Both the position numbers and the translations under genes were made by a program. Source: Rubrobacter sp. (GTDB taxonomy: Bacteria > Actinomycetota > Rubrobacteria > Rubrobacterales > Rubrobacteraceae). From it: a DNA stretch of 6,288 bases. The stretch spans positions 1 to 6,288 of the forward strand of contig JACDDK010000064.1 in assembly GCA_013817025.1 (NCBI GenBank), read 5' to 3'. Shown in pieces: positions 1 through 5,484 of the stretch (the first letter of the stretch is position 1; each line of letters starts with the position of its first letter). The notes under the pieces were generated by a model. That model was not told where the DNA came from and ran no database searches. It saw only the letters and a list, made by a program, of their open reading frames with translations.

Positions 1-205
1 GGCTCGATTCGTAACCGAGGACGCGAGTGTCGAAGATCGCGCTGATCTGGCGTATCACCCGCGACCTTTTCAGCGCTTCGACCCGCCGGATGACCTCACC
101 GCCCGTAAGGCCCATCTCGCGTCCGATAGCCGCGAACGGCTCCCGTTCCAGCGGGAACTCGCGCTGGATGAAGTTGAGAATGTCCTTGTCGGTGCTGTCC
201 ATCAT
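1..205 (-). CDS. Lrp/AsnC-type protein, probable siroheme decarboxylase subunit (AhbA/AhbB-like), 3' part outside window
   Basis: This is the N-terminal 68 codons of a minus-strand gene that runs off the window's left edge. Seen: the protein opens MMDSTDKDILNFIQREFPL, then EREPFAAIGREMGL, a helix-turn-helix stretch (about residues 23-52), and ends IFDTRVLGYESS. Known family: the 'FPL..EPFA' opening followed by 'R.I.AIFD.R.LGY.S' is typical of siroheme decarboxylases (AhbA/AhbB/NirD-like), which share the Lrp/AsnC fold and convert siroheme to didecarboxysiroheme in alternative haem or haem d1 synthesis. A true Lrp/AsnC regulator is the main alternative, since the histidines and arginines that would settle it lie outside the window. 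Start choice: tandem ATG codons at 205 and 202 have no clear Shine-Dalgarno. An in-frame GTG at 232 has an AGAAGG-like sequence about 11 bases upstream and could be the real start. The gene lies downstream of the uracil-DNA glycosylase on the same strand, but the 155-bp gap suggests its own promoter. Confidence 0.72.
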   Translation of the reverse strand, partial: MMDSTDKDILNFIQREFPLEREPFAAIGREMGLTGGEVIRRVEALKRSRVIRQISAIFDTRVLGYESS

Positions 206-263
206 ACGACTTGAGGAAGTTGTGCTGACCACGCTTTACAGGCCCTTCTCGAGGATTTACAAC

Positions 264-318
264 TCGTAAACACGATAATAACAGGCATAACCGAAATACG
301 GTATGACAACGTTTACGA
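264..318. promoter_or_regulatory. Nested inverted repeats, candidate operator
   Basis: A perfect 8-bp inverted repeat has arms TCGTAAAC (264-271) and GTTTACGA (311-318), about 47 bp centre to centre. Inside it, CATAACCG (286-293) pairs with CGGTATG (299-305) with one bulged A and a 5-base loop. The two dyads are almost concentric and bracket the predicted extended -10 element. The stretch is clearly more AT-rich than its surroundings. This looks like a regulator binding site for the minus-strand gene ending at the window edge, or an RNA hairpin in the glycosylase 3' trailer. Chance cannot be excluded. Confidence 0.35.
275..283 (-). promoter_or_regulatory. Extended -10 promoter element for the siroheme decarboxylase-like gene
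   Basis: On the minus strand positions 283 to 275 read TGTTATTAT, that is TG-n-TATTAT, an extended -10 with five of six consensus bases. No good -35 lies at the usual 17-base spacing (TACCGT at 303-298); a TTGTCA at 309-304 is 23 bases away. Extended -10 promoters can work without a strong -35. Transcription would begin near 268, giving a leader of about 60 bases to the ATG at 205. Prediction from sequence only. Confidence 0.42.
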
Positions 319-360
319 TTCTCATCGCGTTGCTTTCCGTACTGCTTCGGCTCGAACCGG

Positions 361-1008
361 CTACGCTCCCCGCTCCTCCATCGCTTTCCGGTACTCGGCG
401 TGGACGGCCTGTACGTCCTTCCAGACAAGCCTTTTTGTGTTCTGGAGGTCGTCGCCACGCTGGCGCAGGACGTAGGCTGGGTGGAAGGTCGCCATCACCT
501 TCGCGCCGTGGACTTCGTACCACTGGCCCCGGTCTTTGGTGATGCGGAAGTCTTTGTCGATCATGGTCTTAGCGGCGGGACCGCCGAGGCACAAGATGAT
601 CGCGGGTTTCACGGTGTTTATCTGGGCTTCGAGGTAGGGGTTGCACGCTTTGATCTCCCCGGCCTTCGGCGGGCGGTTCTTGAGGCGTCCGCCGTCCTCC
701 AGGGTGGCGCGGCACTTCACGATGTTGGTTAGATAGACCTGATCCCGCGTAAGCTCCACCGCCCCCAATATGTCGTCGAGCAACTTCCCCGCCCGTCCCA
801 CGAACGGCAACCCCGTGGCGTCCTCGTTCTCGCCTGGTCCCTCGCCCACGAGCATCAAGGGCGAGTTCGGGTCGCCGGTCCCGAAGACGGTGTTGGTGCG
901 GCCCATAGCGAGGTCGCAGCGCGTGCATACCGCGACCTGGCTCGATAGCTCGGCCAGCCGGTCCTCGCGGCTCTCGCCGTTCTGCGCGGCGTCGAAGAGG
1001 TTATCCAA
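361..1008 (-). CDS. udg: Family 4 uracil-DNA glycosylase (Fe-S)
   Basis: This 215-residue protein removes uracil from DNA, starting base excision repair of deaminated cytosine, a useful activity in a GC-rich genome. Seen: motif A GEGPGENED (55-63), LPFVGRAG (67-74) with Phe69, Asn95 in TNIVKCR, and the C-terminal HPAY (176-179). Four cysteines, Cys28, Cys31, Cys99 and Cys122, are spaced as the 4Fe-4S ligands of family 4. By comparison with the Thermus enzyme, Glu56, Phe69, Asn95 and His176 would form the uracil pocket. Length is normal for the family and the gene looks intact. The start is TTG at 1008, with GGGGGAAG just upstream; no in-frame ATG fits better. It diverges from the ABC ATPase gene across 80 bp, and its likely -10 is TAGAAT at 1052-1047 on the minus strand. 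The family is certain; the substrate range (U:G versus single-strand uracil) cannot be read from sequence. Confidence 0.93.
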   Translation of the reverse strand: MDNLFDAAQNGESREDRLAELSSQVAVCTRCDLAMGRTNTVFGTGDPNSPLMLVGEGPGENEDATGLPFVGRAGKLLDDILGAVELTRDQVYLTNIVKCRATLEDGGRLKNRPPKAGEIKACNPYLEAQINTVKPAIILCLGGPAAKTMIDKDFRITKDRGQWYEVHGAKVMATFHPAYVLRQRGDDLQNTKRLVWKDVQAVHAEYRKAMEERGA

Positions 1009-1022
1009 AACTTCCCCCGGTC

Positions 1023-1052
1023 TTCTCAGGTTACGCTCCGGCTGCTATTCTA
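1023..1052. promoter_or_regulatory. Divergent promoter region with overlapping -10 elements
   Basis: On the plus strand TTCTCA (1023-1028) and TATTCT (1046-1051) are 17 bases apart, each matching four of six consensus bases, and could drive the ABC ATPase gene. On the minus strand the same bases read TAGAAT (1052-1047), five of six for a -10, and could drive the glycosylase gene; its -35 is poor. The two -10 elements share five bases, so the two promoters would compete for polymerase. Confidence 0.38.
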
Positions 1053-1088
1053 CCCGCACATTGACGAGTTTAGAGAGGGCGAGATCTC

Positions 1089-1820
1089 TTGAGCATCATA
1101 GAGTTCAAGGACGTGAACAAGTTCTTCGGGGACTTCCAGGTCCTGAAGGACATCGACTTCGCCGTCGAGCCCGGCGAGGTAGTGGTCGTCATCGGGCCCA
1201 GCGGCTCCGGGAAGAGCACGCTGCTTCGGTGCATAAACGCTCTGGAGTCCATCTCCTCGGGCGAGTTGATGGTCGACGACATCCGGGTCCACGACAAGAA
1301 CACCAGCATCAACAAGCTGCGATGCGAGATCGGGTTCGTCTTCCAGAGCTTCAACCTATACCCGCACATGACCGCCGCCCAGAACATCATGCTAGCCCCC
1401 ATGAAAGTCCGCAAACTCTCCACAAAGGAGGCCGAGGACCGCTGCGCCCGCCTGCTGGAGAGGGTCGGCATCTCCGAGCAGGCCAAAAAGTACCCCGAAA
1501 ACCTCTCCGGCGGCCAGCAGCAGCGCGTCGCCATCGCGCGCGGGCTTGCGATGGAGCCCAAGATCATGCTCTTCGACGAACCGACCAGCGCCCTCGACCC
1601 CGAGATGATCGGCGAGGTTCTGGAGGCGATGGCCGACCTCGCCAAAGGTGGCATGACGATGGTCGTCGTCACGCACGAGATGGGCTTCGCCCGCCGCGTC
1701 GCCGACCGGGTCGTCTTCATGGACGAAGGCCGCATCGTCGAGACCGGCACGCCCGAGCACTTCTTCCAGAACCCCCAGAACGAACGCACCAAGAAGTTTC
1801 TGAACCAGATCGTCCACTAG
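1089..1820 (+). CDS. glnQ: Polar amino acid ABC importer, ATP-binding subunit
   Basis: This 243-residue cytoplasmic ATPase powers an amino acid importer. Seen, in order: Walker A GPSGSGKST (36-44), Q-loop Gln86 in VFQSFNLYPHMT, ABC signature LSGGQQQR (139-146), Walker B IMLFDEP (159-165), D-loop SALD (167-170) and the switch His196 in VVTHEMGFA. The FNLYPHMT and THEMGFAR stretches are typical of the GlnQ/HisP/ArtP group. All catalytic residues are present and the length is normal. The start is TTG at 1089, preceded by AGAGAGG at 1072-1078. Its partners, the binding protein and permease, lie about 1.5 kb downstream on the same strand, beyond a peptidase gene on the opposite strand, so the ATPase must be transcribed separately. 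It may serve that permease, another one, or both. The glnQ name states the family; the transported amino acid is not determined. Confidence 0.93.
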   Translation: MSIIEFKDVNKFFGDFQVLKDIDFAVEPGEVVVVIGPSGSGKSTLLRCINALESISSGELMVDDIRVHDKNTSINKLRCEIGFVFQSFNLYPHMTAAQNIMLAPMKVRKLSTKEAEDRCARLLERVGISEQAKKYPENLSGGQQQRVAIARGLAMEPKIMLFDEPTSALDPEMIGEVLEAMADLAKGGMTMVVVTHEMGFARRVADRVVFMDEGRIVETGTPEHFFQNPQNERTKKFLNQIVH

Positions 1821-1899
1821 GGCGGTCGGCCTTCAGCTTTTCGACCTGTGGAGAGCCGGGACATTTCACGAAGCGCTGGTTCACTCTATCCGAGAGCTT

Positions 1900-3186
1900 C
1901 TAGGCGGAACGTTCCGTCCCGCACCATTCGACCAGCAGGCAGGCGACGGTCTTTGTGGCGGTCAAAAGGTCCGGGATGCTCAAATGCTCGTCGGGGGCGT
2001 GAGCGTGCTCGACACTCCCGGCACCGTACATCACGCACGGCATCCCGCCGAAGCGGATGAACAGCCGCATGTCCGCTCCGTAGGTCACGCCCTCTACTGG
2101 CGGTCTTTGGCCGGTTACTCGTTCGTGGGCGCTGGATAACACCTCGCAAATCGGAGCGTTTGTCGGGACTTCCGACGGGGCGAACTGGCCGCCGAACCAT
2201 TCGAGTAGAGGTGGGTGCTCTTTTAGCCACGGGTCGCGGGCGGCGACGGATTGGATGCGTTCGGCGAAGAGGTTTTGGAAAGGCTTCATTTTCTCGCCGG
2301 GGATCAAGCCGATCCGACCCTCCGCAACGAGCGACTCCGGCACGGTCGAGGCCCAGTCTCCCGCCCGCACCACGCCCACGTTGATGGGTACTTTGTTCCC
2401 CAAAGCGTCGTAGAGCGGATGGGAAAGCACCGCGTTACGCTCGCTCTCCAGGTTCTTCAGGTCCTCGAAGATGGGCAGAAATTTCTCGAAGGCGGAGACA
2501 CCCGCGTCCCGCACGGCGGCGTGGGCCGAGAGTCCAGTGACGGTGATCCGGAAGACCAGCGAGCCGCCCTGTGCCGGAACGAGTGCGAGTCGCGTGGGCT
2601 CGGTGATGAGCGCCGCGTCCGCCCGGTAGCCGCGCAGCACCGTCGAGAGCACGCCGAGGCCGCCGTCCTCCTCGCCGACCGTCGCGGCCACGGTCACGTC
2701 GCCCGCGAGGGTGACACCCGCCGCCGAGAGCGCGTCCAGGGCCGCGAGGTGCGTAACGAGGCCGCCCTTCATGTCACACGAGCCTCGACCGTAGAGTAGA
2801 TCTCCTTCGACCACGCCCGAAAGCGGGTCGTGGGTCCAGGCGGCGGGGTCGCCGGAGGATACGGTGTCGATGTGGGCGTTTAGCAGGATGGAGCGCCCAC
2901 CGCCCGAGCCGCGCCGGACGCCGACCACGTTCGGGCGGTTTTCGTAAGTTTGTTGCTCTCCGACGTGGTCGAAGTACGGGATCATCTCCTCGGGGGTGGC
3001 GGACCAGGTGTCGGTTTCGAGGCCGCGCTCGCGGAAGGCGCGTTCGGCGATTTCGGCGGCGGGGGCCTCCGCGCCGGTCACGCACGGGACGCGAACGAAA
3101 TCTTGTAGAAGGTGAACGGACGTATCGCGTTGGGCTTCGACGGCGTCGGAAATCTTGCCGACAAGCGCCGAGTCTAGCTTCGCCAT
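1900..3186 (-). CDS. M20-family metallopeptidase/deacylase (ArgE/DapE type)
   Basis: Cytoplasmic zinc hydrolase of 428 residues that cleaves an N-acyl or peptide bond. Relatives are acetylornithine deacetylase (ArgE), succinyl-diaminopimelate desuccinylase (DapE) and N-acyl amino acid hydrolases. Seen (numbered from ATG 3186): first metal His105 in NAHIDTV, bridging Asp138 in GRGSCDMKGG, the catalytic Glu pair 172-173 in VGEEDGG, Glu196 in ITEPT, and His396 in HAHAPDEH. The lid/dimer domain (about 200-315) has GLSAHAA with the conserved His222. All ligands are present. Start: GTG 3192 would leave only 2 bases after AAGGAG, while ATG 3186 leaves 8, so ATG is chosen. The gene is convergent with the ATPase and divergent from the binding protein, inside a split transporter locus. 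Substrate cannot be named: no arginine or lysine genes are in view, and the PFDHVGEQQ-like region suggests the broad 'ArgE/DapE family' group rather than classic DapE. Confidence 0.88.
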   Translation of the reverse strand: MAKLDSALVGKISDAVEAQRDTSVHLLQDFVRVPCVTGAEAPAAEIAERAFRERGLETDTWSATPEEMIPYFDHVGEQQTYENRPNVVGVRRGSGGGRSILLNAHIDTVSSGDPAAWTHDPLSGVVEGDLLYGRGSCDMKGGLVTHLAALDALSAAGVTLAGDVTVAATVGEEDGGLGVLSTVLRGYRADAALITEPTRLALVPAQGGSLVFRITVTGLSAHAAVRDAGVSAFEKFLPIFEDLKNLESERNAVLSHPLYDALGNKVPINVGVVRAGDWASTVPESLVAEGRIGLIPGEKMKPFQNLFAERIQSVAARDPWLKEHPPLLEWFGGQFAPSEVPTNAPICEVLSSAHERVTGQRPPVEGVTYGADMRLFIRFGGMPCVMYGAGSVEHAHAPDEHLSIPDLLTATKTVACLLVEWCGTERSA

Positions 3187-3194
3187 CTTCACGA

Positions 3195-3200
3195 CTCCTT
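3195..3200 (-). promoter_or_regulatory. Ribosome binding site that fixes the peptidase start at 3186
   Basis: On the minus strand 3200 to 3195 read AAGGAG, a strong Shine-Dalgarno. It lies 8 bases before ATG 3186 but only 2 before the in-frame GTG at 3192, so the ATG start is preferred and the protein is two residues shorter than the longest open frame. Confidence 0.7.
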
Positions 3201-3222
3201 CGAGGATCTTTCGGACGGGCGC

Positions 3223-3251
3223 ACGGTAGCATGGTGGCGGGTCTCGGGCAA
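3223..3251 (-). promoter_or_regulatory. Candidate promoter of the M20 peptidase gene
   Basis: On the minus strand TTGCCC (3251-3246, four of six for -35) is followed after 17 bases by TACCGT (3228-3223), which fits the loose actinobacterial -10 pattern TAnnnT and is preceded by TG-n, an extended -10 feature. A start near 3216 would give a leader of about 30 bases containing the strong ribosome binding site. Confidence 0.42.
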
Positions 3252-3292
3252 CGGCCTCGTGAGCGTCCCACTTGCGCGGGTGGACTATTCTG

Positions 3293-3321
3293 TTGTTAAC
3301 TAGCGGTAGAGAAAGTTAAAA
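3293..3321 (+). promoter_or_regulatory. Weak candidate promoter of the binding-protein gene
   Basis: TTGTTA (3293-3298) and TTAAAA (3316-3321) are 17 bases apart, matching four and three of six consensus bases. The stretch from about 3285 to 3335 is the only AT-rich part of the divergent gap and also holds the palindrome GTTAAC (3295-3300) and a CTATTCT (3285-3291). The exact promoter is unclear. Confidence 0.2.
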
Positions 3322-3352
3322 GTTTGCGTAAAGCATGTGAAAGGACAGAGAT

Positions 3353-4195
3353 TTGAGGAGATCCAGGACGCTGGCGCTGATCGCGCTGGCCGTGACGATG
3401 CTGATGACGCTGGCAGCCTGTGGCGGCGGTGGCGAGAATAACGGCGAAGGCGGCGGCGAAGAGAACACGTCGGGGGGCGGCAGCACCACCGGCGGGGCGA
3501 GTGGCGGCGAGACCATCACGGTCGCCTCGGACATCGCCTACCGGCCGTTCGAGTTCTCCGAGAACGGCGAGGCGAAGGGCTTCGACATCGACCTGATGAA
3601 CGAGATCGGCGAGCGCGCCGGCTTCGGGGTCAAGTATCAGAATGTCGCCTTCGACGGCATCATCGGCGGGTTGGGATCCAACCTGTACGACGCCTCCATC
3701 TCCTCGATGACCATCACCCCGGAGCGCGAGGAGCAGATAGACTTCTCCGACCCGTACTTCAACGCCGACCAGTCGCTGCTCGTGACGGCCGACTCGGACA
3801 TACAAGCCGTCGAGGACATAGGCGACGCGACCGTCGGAGTCCAGATCGGCACGACTGGCGAGATCAAAGCCAATGAGTTCGCCGAGTCTGGTGAGATCAC
3901 CGGCGACGTTCGGACCTTCGACACCATCGAGGACGCCTTTGCGGCCCTCGAAAACCAGCAGGTGGACGCCATCATCAACGATTTGCCCGTCTCCCAAGAC
4001 AAGGCCAACAAGAGCGACGGGAACCTGAAGATCGTTCAGACCATCCCGACCGGCGAGCAGTACGGCATAGCCTTCCCGACGGACAGCGAGCTAGTCGGCC
4101 CGGTCAACGACGCGCTCGCGGAGATCAAAGACGATGGCACCTACGCCAAGATCTACGAGAAGTGGATCGGTCGCGAGCCCGAGGAGATCCCGTAG
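3353..4195 (+). CDS. Polar amino acid ABC importer, substrate-binding lipoprotein (SBP_bac_3)
   Basis: This 280-residue extracellular binding protein, anchored by lipid, captures an amino acid and hands it to the permease. Seen: basic start MRRSR, hydrophobic segment (7-20), lipobox LAAC with Cys23 as the lipidation site, and a Gly/Ser/Asn/Glu-rich flexible linker (24-52). Then come two lobes: ASDIAYRPFEF (58-68), GFDIDLMNEIGERAG (76-90), SSMTITPER (117-125), IDFSDPY (129-135), VGVQIGTTGE (161-170), IINDLPV (207-213) and YGIAFPTDSEL (237-247). In this family the Arg of TITxxR (Arg125) binds the substrate carboxylate and an Asp near IxND (Asp210) its amino group; both are present, so an alpha-amino acid ligand is likely. 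Closest in outline to GlnH; the pocket residues do not fix the ligand. The start is TTG at 3353, seven bases after AAAGGA (3340-3345). It is followed 36 bp later by the permease, in one operon. Confidence 0.92.
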   Translation: MRRSRTLALIALAVTMLMTLAACGGGGENNGEGGGEENTSGGGSTTGGASGGETITVASDIAYRPFEFSENGEAKGFDIDLMNEIGERAGFGVKYQNVAFDGIIGGLGSNLYDASISSMTITPEREEQIDFSDPYFNADQSLLVTADSDIQAVEDIGDATVGVQIGTTGEIKANEFAESGEITGDVRTFDTIEDAFAALENQQVDAIINDLPVSQDKANKSDGNLKIVQTIPTGEQYGIAFPTDSELVGPVNDALAEIKDDGTYAKIYEKWIGREPEEIP

Positions 4196-4215
4196 CCTAC
4201 GGCAATAGCGCGTAG
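4191..4215 (+). other. Small inverted repeats in the binding protein-permease gap
   Basis: The end of the binding-protein gene and the gap read CGTAG-c-CTACG-9 bases-CGTAG (4191-4195, 4197-4201, 4211-4215). The middle arm can pair with either outer arm; the second pairing gives a 5-bp stem with a 9-base loop. There is no T run, so it is not a terminator. Such hairpins between binding-protein and permease genes can stabilise the upstream mRNA and lower permease output. Weak on length. Confidence 0.25.
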
Positions 4216-4231
4216 CGTTTAGAGACTAAAA

Positions 4232-4954
4232 ATGCCGTTCGAGTTGCCGGTCGAGTTCAACCTGGAGGACTTCAGCCTGGAGACGATCCGGGAGAAGTAC
4301 CTGGACTTCGGGTTGGTCGCCGAGCAGTACGACGTGATCCTGCAGGCGGTCCTCGTGACGCTGGTGCTCGCGCTCCTGGCCGAGGGCTTGGGGATAGTCC
4401 TCGGGCTTGGGCTCTCGCTCATGAAGATCTCACGCTCGTGGCTCCTTAGTTTTCCGGCGCAACTCTACATAGACCTCTTCCGCGGGACACCACTTCTGGT
4501 CCAGATCATCTTCATCTATTTCGCAACGCCCTTGATCGGCATCCGATTTTCGAGCCTGTTCTTCGCGGGCCTGACCGCCCTGATGCTCAACGGCGCGGCC
4601 TACGTCGCGGAGATCTTCCGCTCCGGCATCCAGAGCATCGACAAAGGTCAGATGGAAGCCGGTCGCGCCTCGGGCCTCACCTACACTCAGACCATGCGCC
4701 ACATCATCGTGCCGCAAGCTTTCCGCCGCGTCATACCGCCGCTGACCAACGAGTTCGTCATGCTCGTCAAAGATACTTCCATAGTCTCCGTGATCGGGCT
4801 GGAGGAGCTTCTGCGATCCGCACGAGTCCTGCAGTCCTCGACGGCCAACGCCACGCCGCTTGTGGTGGCGGCCCTGATCTACCTGGCTATTTGCCTGCCC
4901 CTGATCTACGCGGCGAACGGCCTGGAACGACGCCTGAACCGCCGGACGGCCTAA
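4232..4954 (+). CDS. Polar amino acid ABC importer, permease subunit
   Basis: This 240-residue inner-membrane subunit forms the translocation path, probably as a homodimer since only one permease is present. Seen: hydrophobic segments at about 36-63, 86-103, 106-126, 180-192 (weak) and 206-228. FRGTPLLVQIIFIYF (83-97) is the signature of the HisM/GlnP family. The EAA loop that contacts the ATPase runs from GQMEAGRASGL (139-149) to VPQAFRRVIPP (160-170), followed by LVKDTSIVSVIGLEEL (178-193). The N-terminus before the first membrane span is about 33 residues, longer and more acidic than in compact GlnP proteins. ATG 4232 has only a weak AGAGA (4221-4225) as ribosome site, so translation may be inefficient or depend on readthrough from the binding-protein gene. 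It is the last gene of this operon; the next gene is convergent. Confidence 0.92.
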   Translation: MPFELPVEFNLEDFSLETIREKYLDFGLVAEQYDVILQAVLVTLVLALLAEGLGIVLGLGLSLMKISRSWLLSFPAQLYIDLFRGTPLLVQIIFIYFATPLIGIRFSSLFFAGLTALMLNGAAYVAEIFRSGIQSIDKGQMEAGRASGLTYTQTMRHIIVPQAFRRVIPPLTNEFVMLVKDTSIVSVIGLEELLRSARVLQSSTANATPLVVAALIYLAICLPLIYAANGLERRLNRRTA

Positions 4955-4955
4955 A

Positions 4956-4982
4956 GAGAAAGCCCGCCGCCACGCTCGCGGC
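4956..4982 (-). terminator. Possible terminator of the minus-strand gene ending at 5002
   Basis: On the minus strand GCCGC (4982-4978), a 7-base loop and GCGGC (4970-4966) form a GC stem, followed by the T-rich GGGCTTTCTCTTT. The stem is only 5 bp and the T tract is broken. It lies between convergent genes and could act on either, but the T-rich tail favours the minus strand. Confidence 0.35.
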
Positions 4983-5001
4983 ACCACAAACGAGAAATTT
5001 T

Positions 5002-5388
5002 CTATCCCTGCTCGGAGGGTGCCTCGGTCGTGACCTCCGGGACCTCGTCCACGGCGACGGCCGGAGTACCCAGAGCCTGACCCTGGCTGGCTATAAAGTC
5101 GCGCTCGGAAGTGTAGGCCGCGACCATCATCGCAAGCTCCATCTTCTCGGGCTCGGCGGGGAGTGTTCCGGCGGCTTCCTCTTTCGCGAGTTCCACGCCG
5201 CTCACTCCCAAAGATTTCTCCAACTCGGCTATTCGTCGGCGCATCTTGAGCCTCCCGCCGGGCGTCAGGCGCAGCAAGGTCCTCTCCTCCGGCCCCTGCA
5301 TCGGATAGACCCAGGCGTTCTTCAACCAGGACTGCAACAAACTCTCTCTGACCTCATCGTTACTCCGTAGTTCCACCGTGCTCCCCAC
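5002..5388 (-). CDS. Conserved-looking protein of unknown function, possible winged-helix-like N-terminal part
   Basis: I do not recognise this 128-residue protein. Seen: a helical N-terminal part (about 9-30, NDEVRESLLQSWLKNAWVYP), a short turn with RTLLRLTPGGRLKMRRRI (36-53) and a charged helix AELEKSL (54-60). A second helical stretch EKMELAMMVAAYTSERDFIA covers 81-100, and the tail (107-128) is Pro/Val/Glu/Thr-rich and acidic. The 'LTPGGR.KM..R' piece resembles the wing and last helix of some small winged-helix proteins, but this is a weak likeness. There is no signal peptide or membrane span. The start is GTG at 5388, preceded by AGGA about 8 bases upstream; a second in-frame GTG at 5376 is possible. 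The gene is convergent with the permease and divergent from the next gene, 96 bp away. Codon use looks like its neighbours', so it is probably a real gene. Confidence 0.66.
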   Translation of the reverse strand: MGSTVELRSNDEVRESLLQSWLKNAWVYPMQGPEERTLLRLTPGGRLKMRRRIAELEKSLGVSGVELAKEEAAGTLPAEPEKMELAMMVAAYTSERDFIASQGQALGTPAVAVDEVPEVTTEAPSEQG

Positions 5389-5484
5389 GCTCTCTTTCCT
5401 CGCCGACTGCCTCGAACATCCCGCTCAATAGACCTCTGCGATTCCGCGAAACTCCAGGGTCTTTCTATCGTAAGAGAGGTTACC

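Noticed and set aside
348..359. Near-palindrome CGGCTCGAACCG just after the glycosylase stop codon
   Set aside because: It has no loop or T run to act as a terminator, and short dyads of this kind are common in GC-rich DNA.
1070..1792. Minus-strand open frame of 240 codons opposite the ABC ATPase
   Set aside because: It is antisense to a certain gene and Ser/Met/Arg-rich, as expected for the complement of GC-rich coding sequence.
1824..1900. Possible terminators in the convergent gap: GGTCG/CGACC (1824-1828, 1842-1846) and GAAGCGCT/AGAGCTTC (1870-1877, 1893-1900)
   Set aside because: The stems are 5 to 7 pairs with long loops or mismatches and there is no T run, so I cannot call a terminator, although transcription must end somewhere here.
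770..1903. Long plus-strand open frame overlapping the glycosylase start and the whole ABC ATPase gene
   Set aside because: It covers the ATPase in another frame, its product is Arg/Pro/His-rich with no family motifs, and the ATPase frame has every expected motif.
2251..2799. Plus-strand open frame of 182 codons inside the peptidase gene
   Set aside because: It lies opposite an intact M20 enzyme, has no recognisable motif and is typical of long antisense frames in GC-rich DNA.
3296..3997. Minus-strand open frame of 233 codons opposite the binding protein, and a proline-rich one at 3316-3534
   Set aside because: The proline runs are just the complement of the Gly-rich linker codons after the lipobox; the sense frame is a clear lipoprotein.
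4430..4987. Minus-strand open frame of 185 codons opposite the permease
   Set aside because: The permease motifs are all in the plus frame; the antisense product is His/Asp/Arg-rich without any motif.
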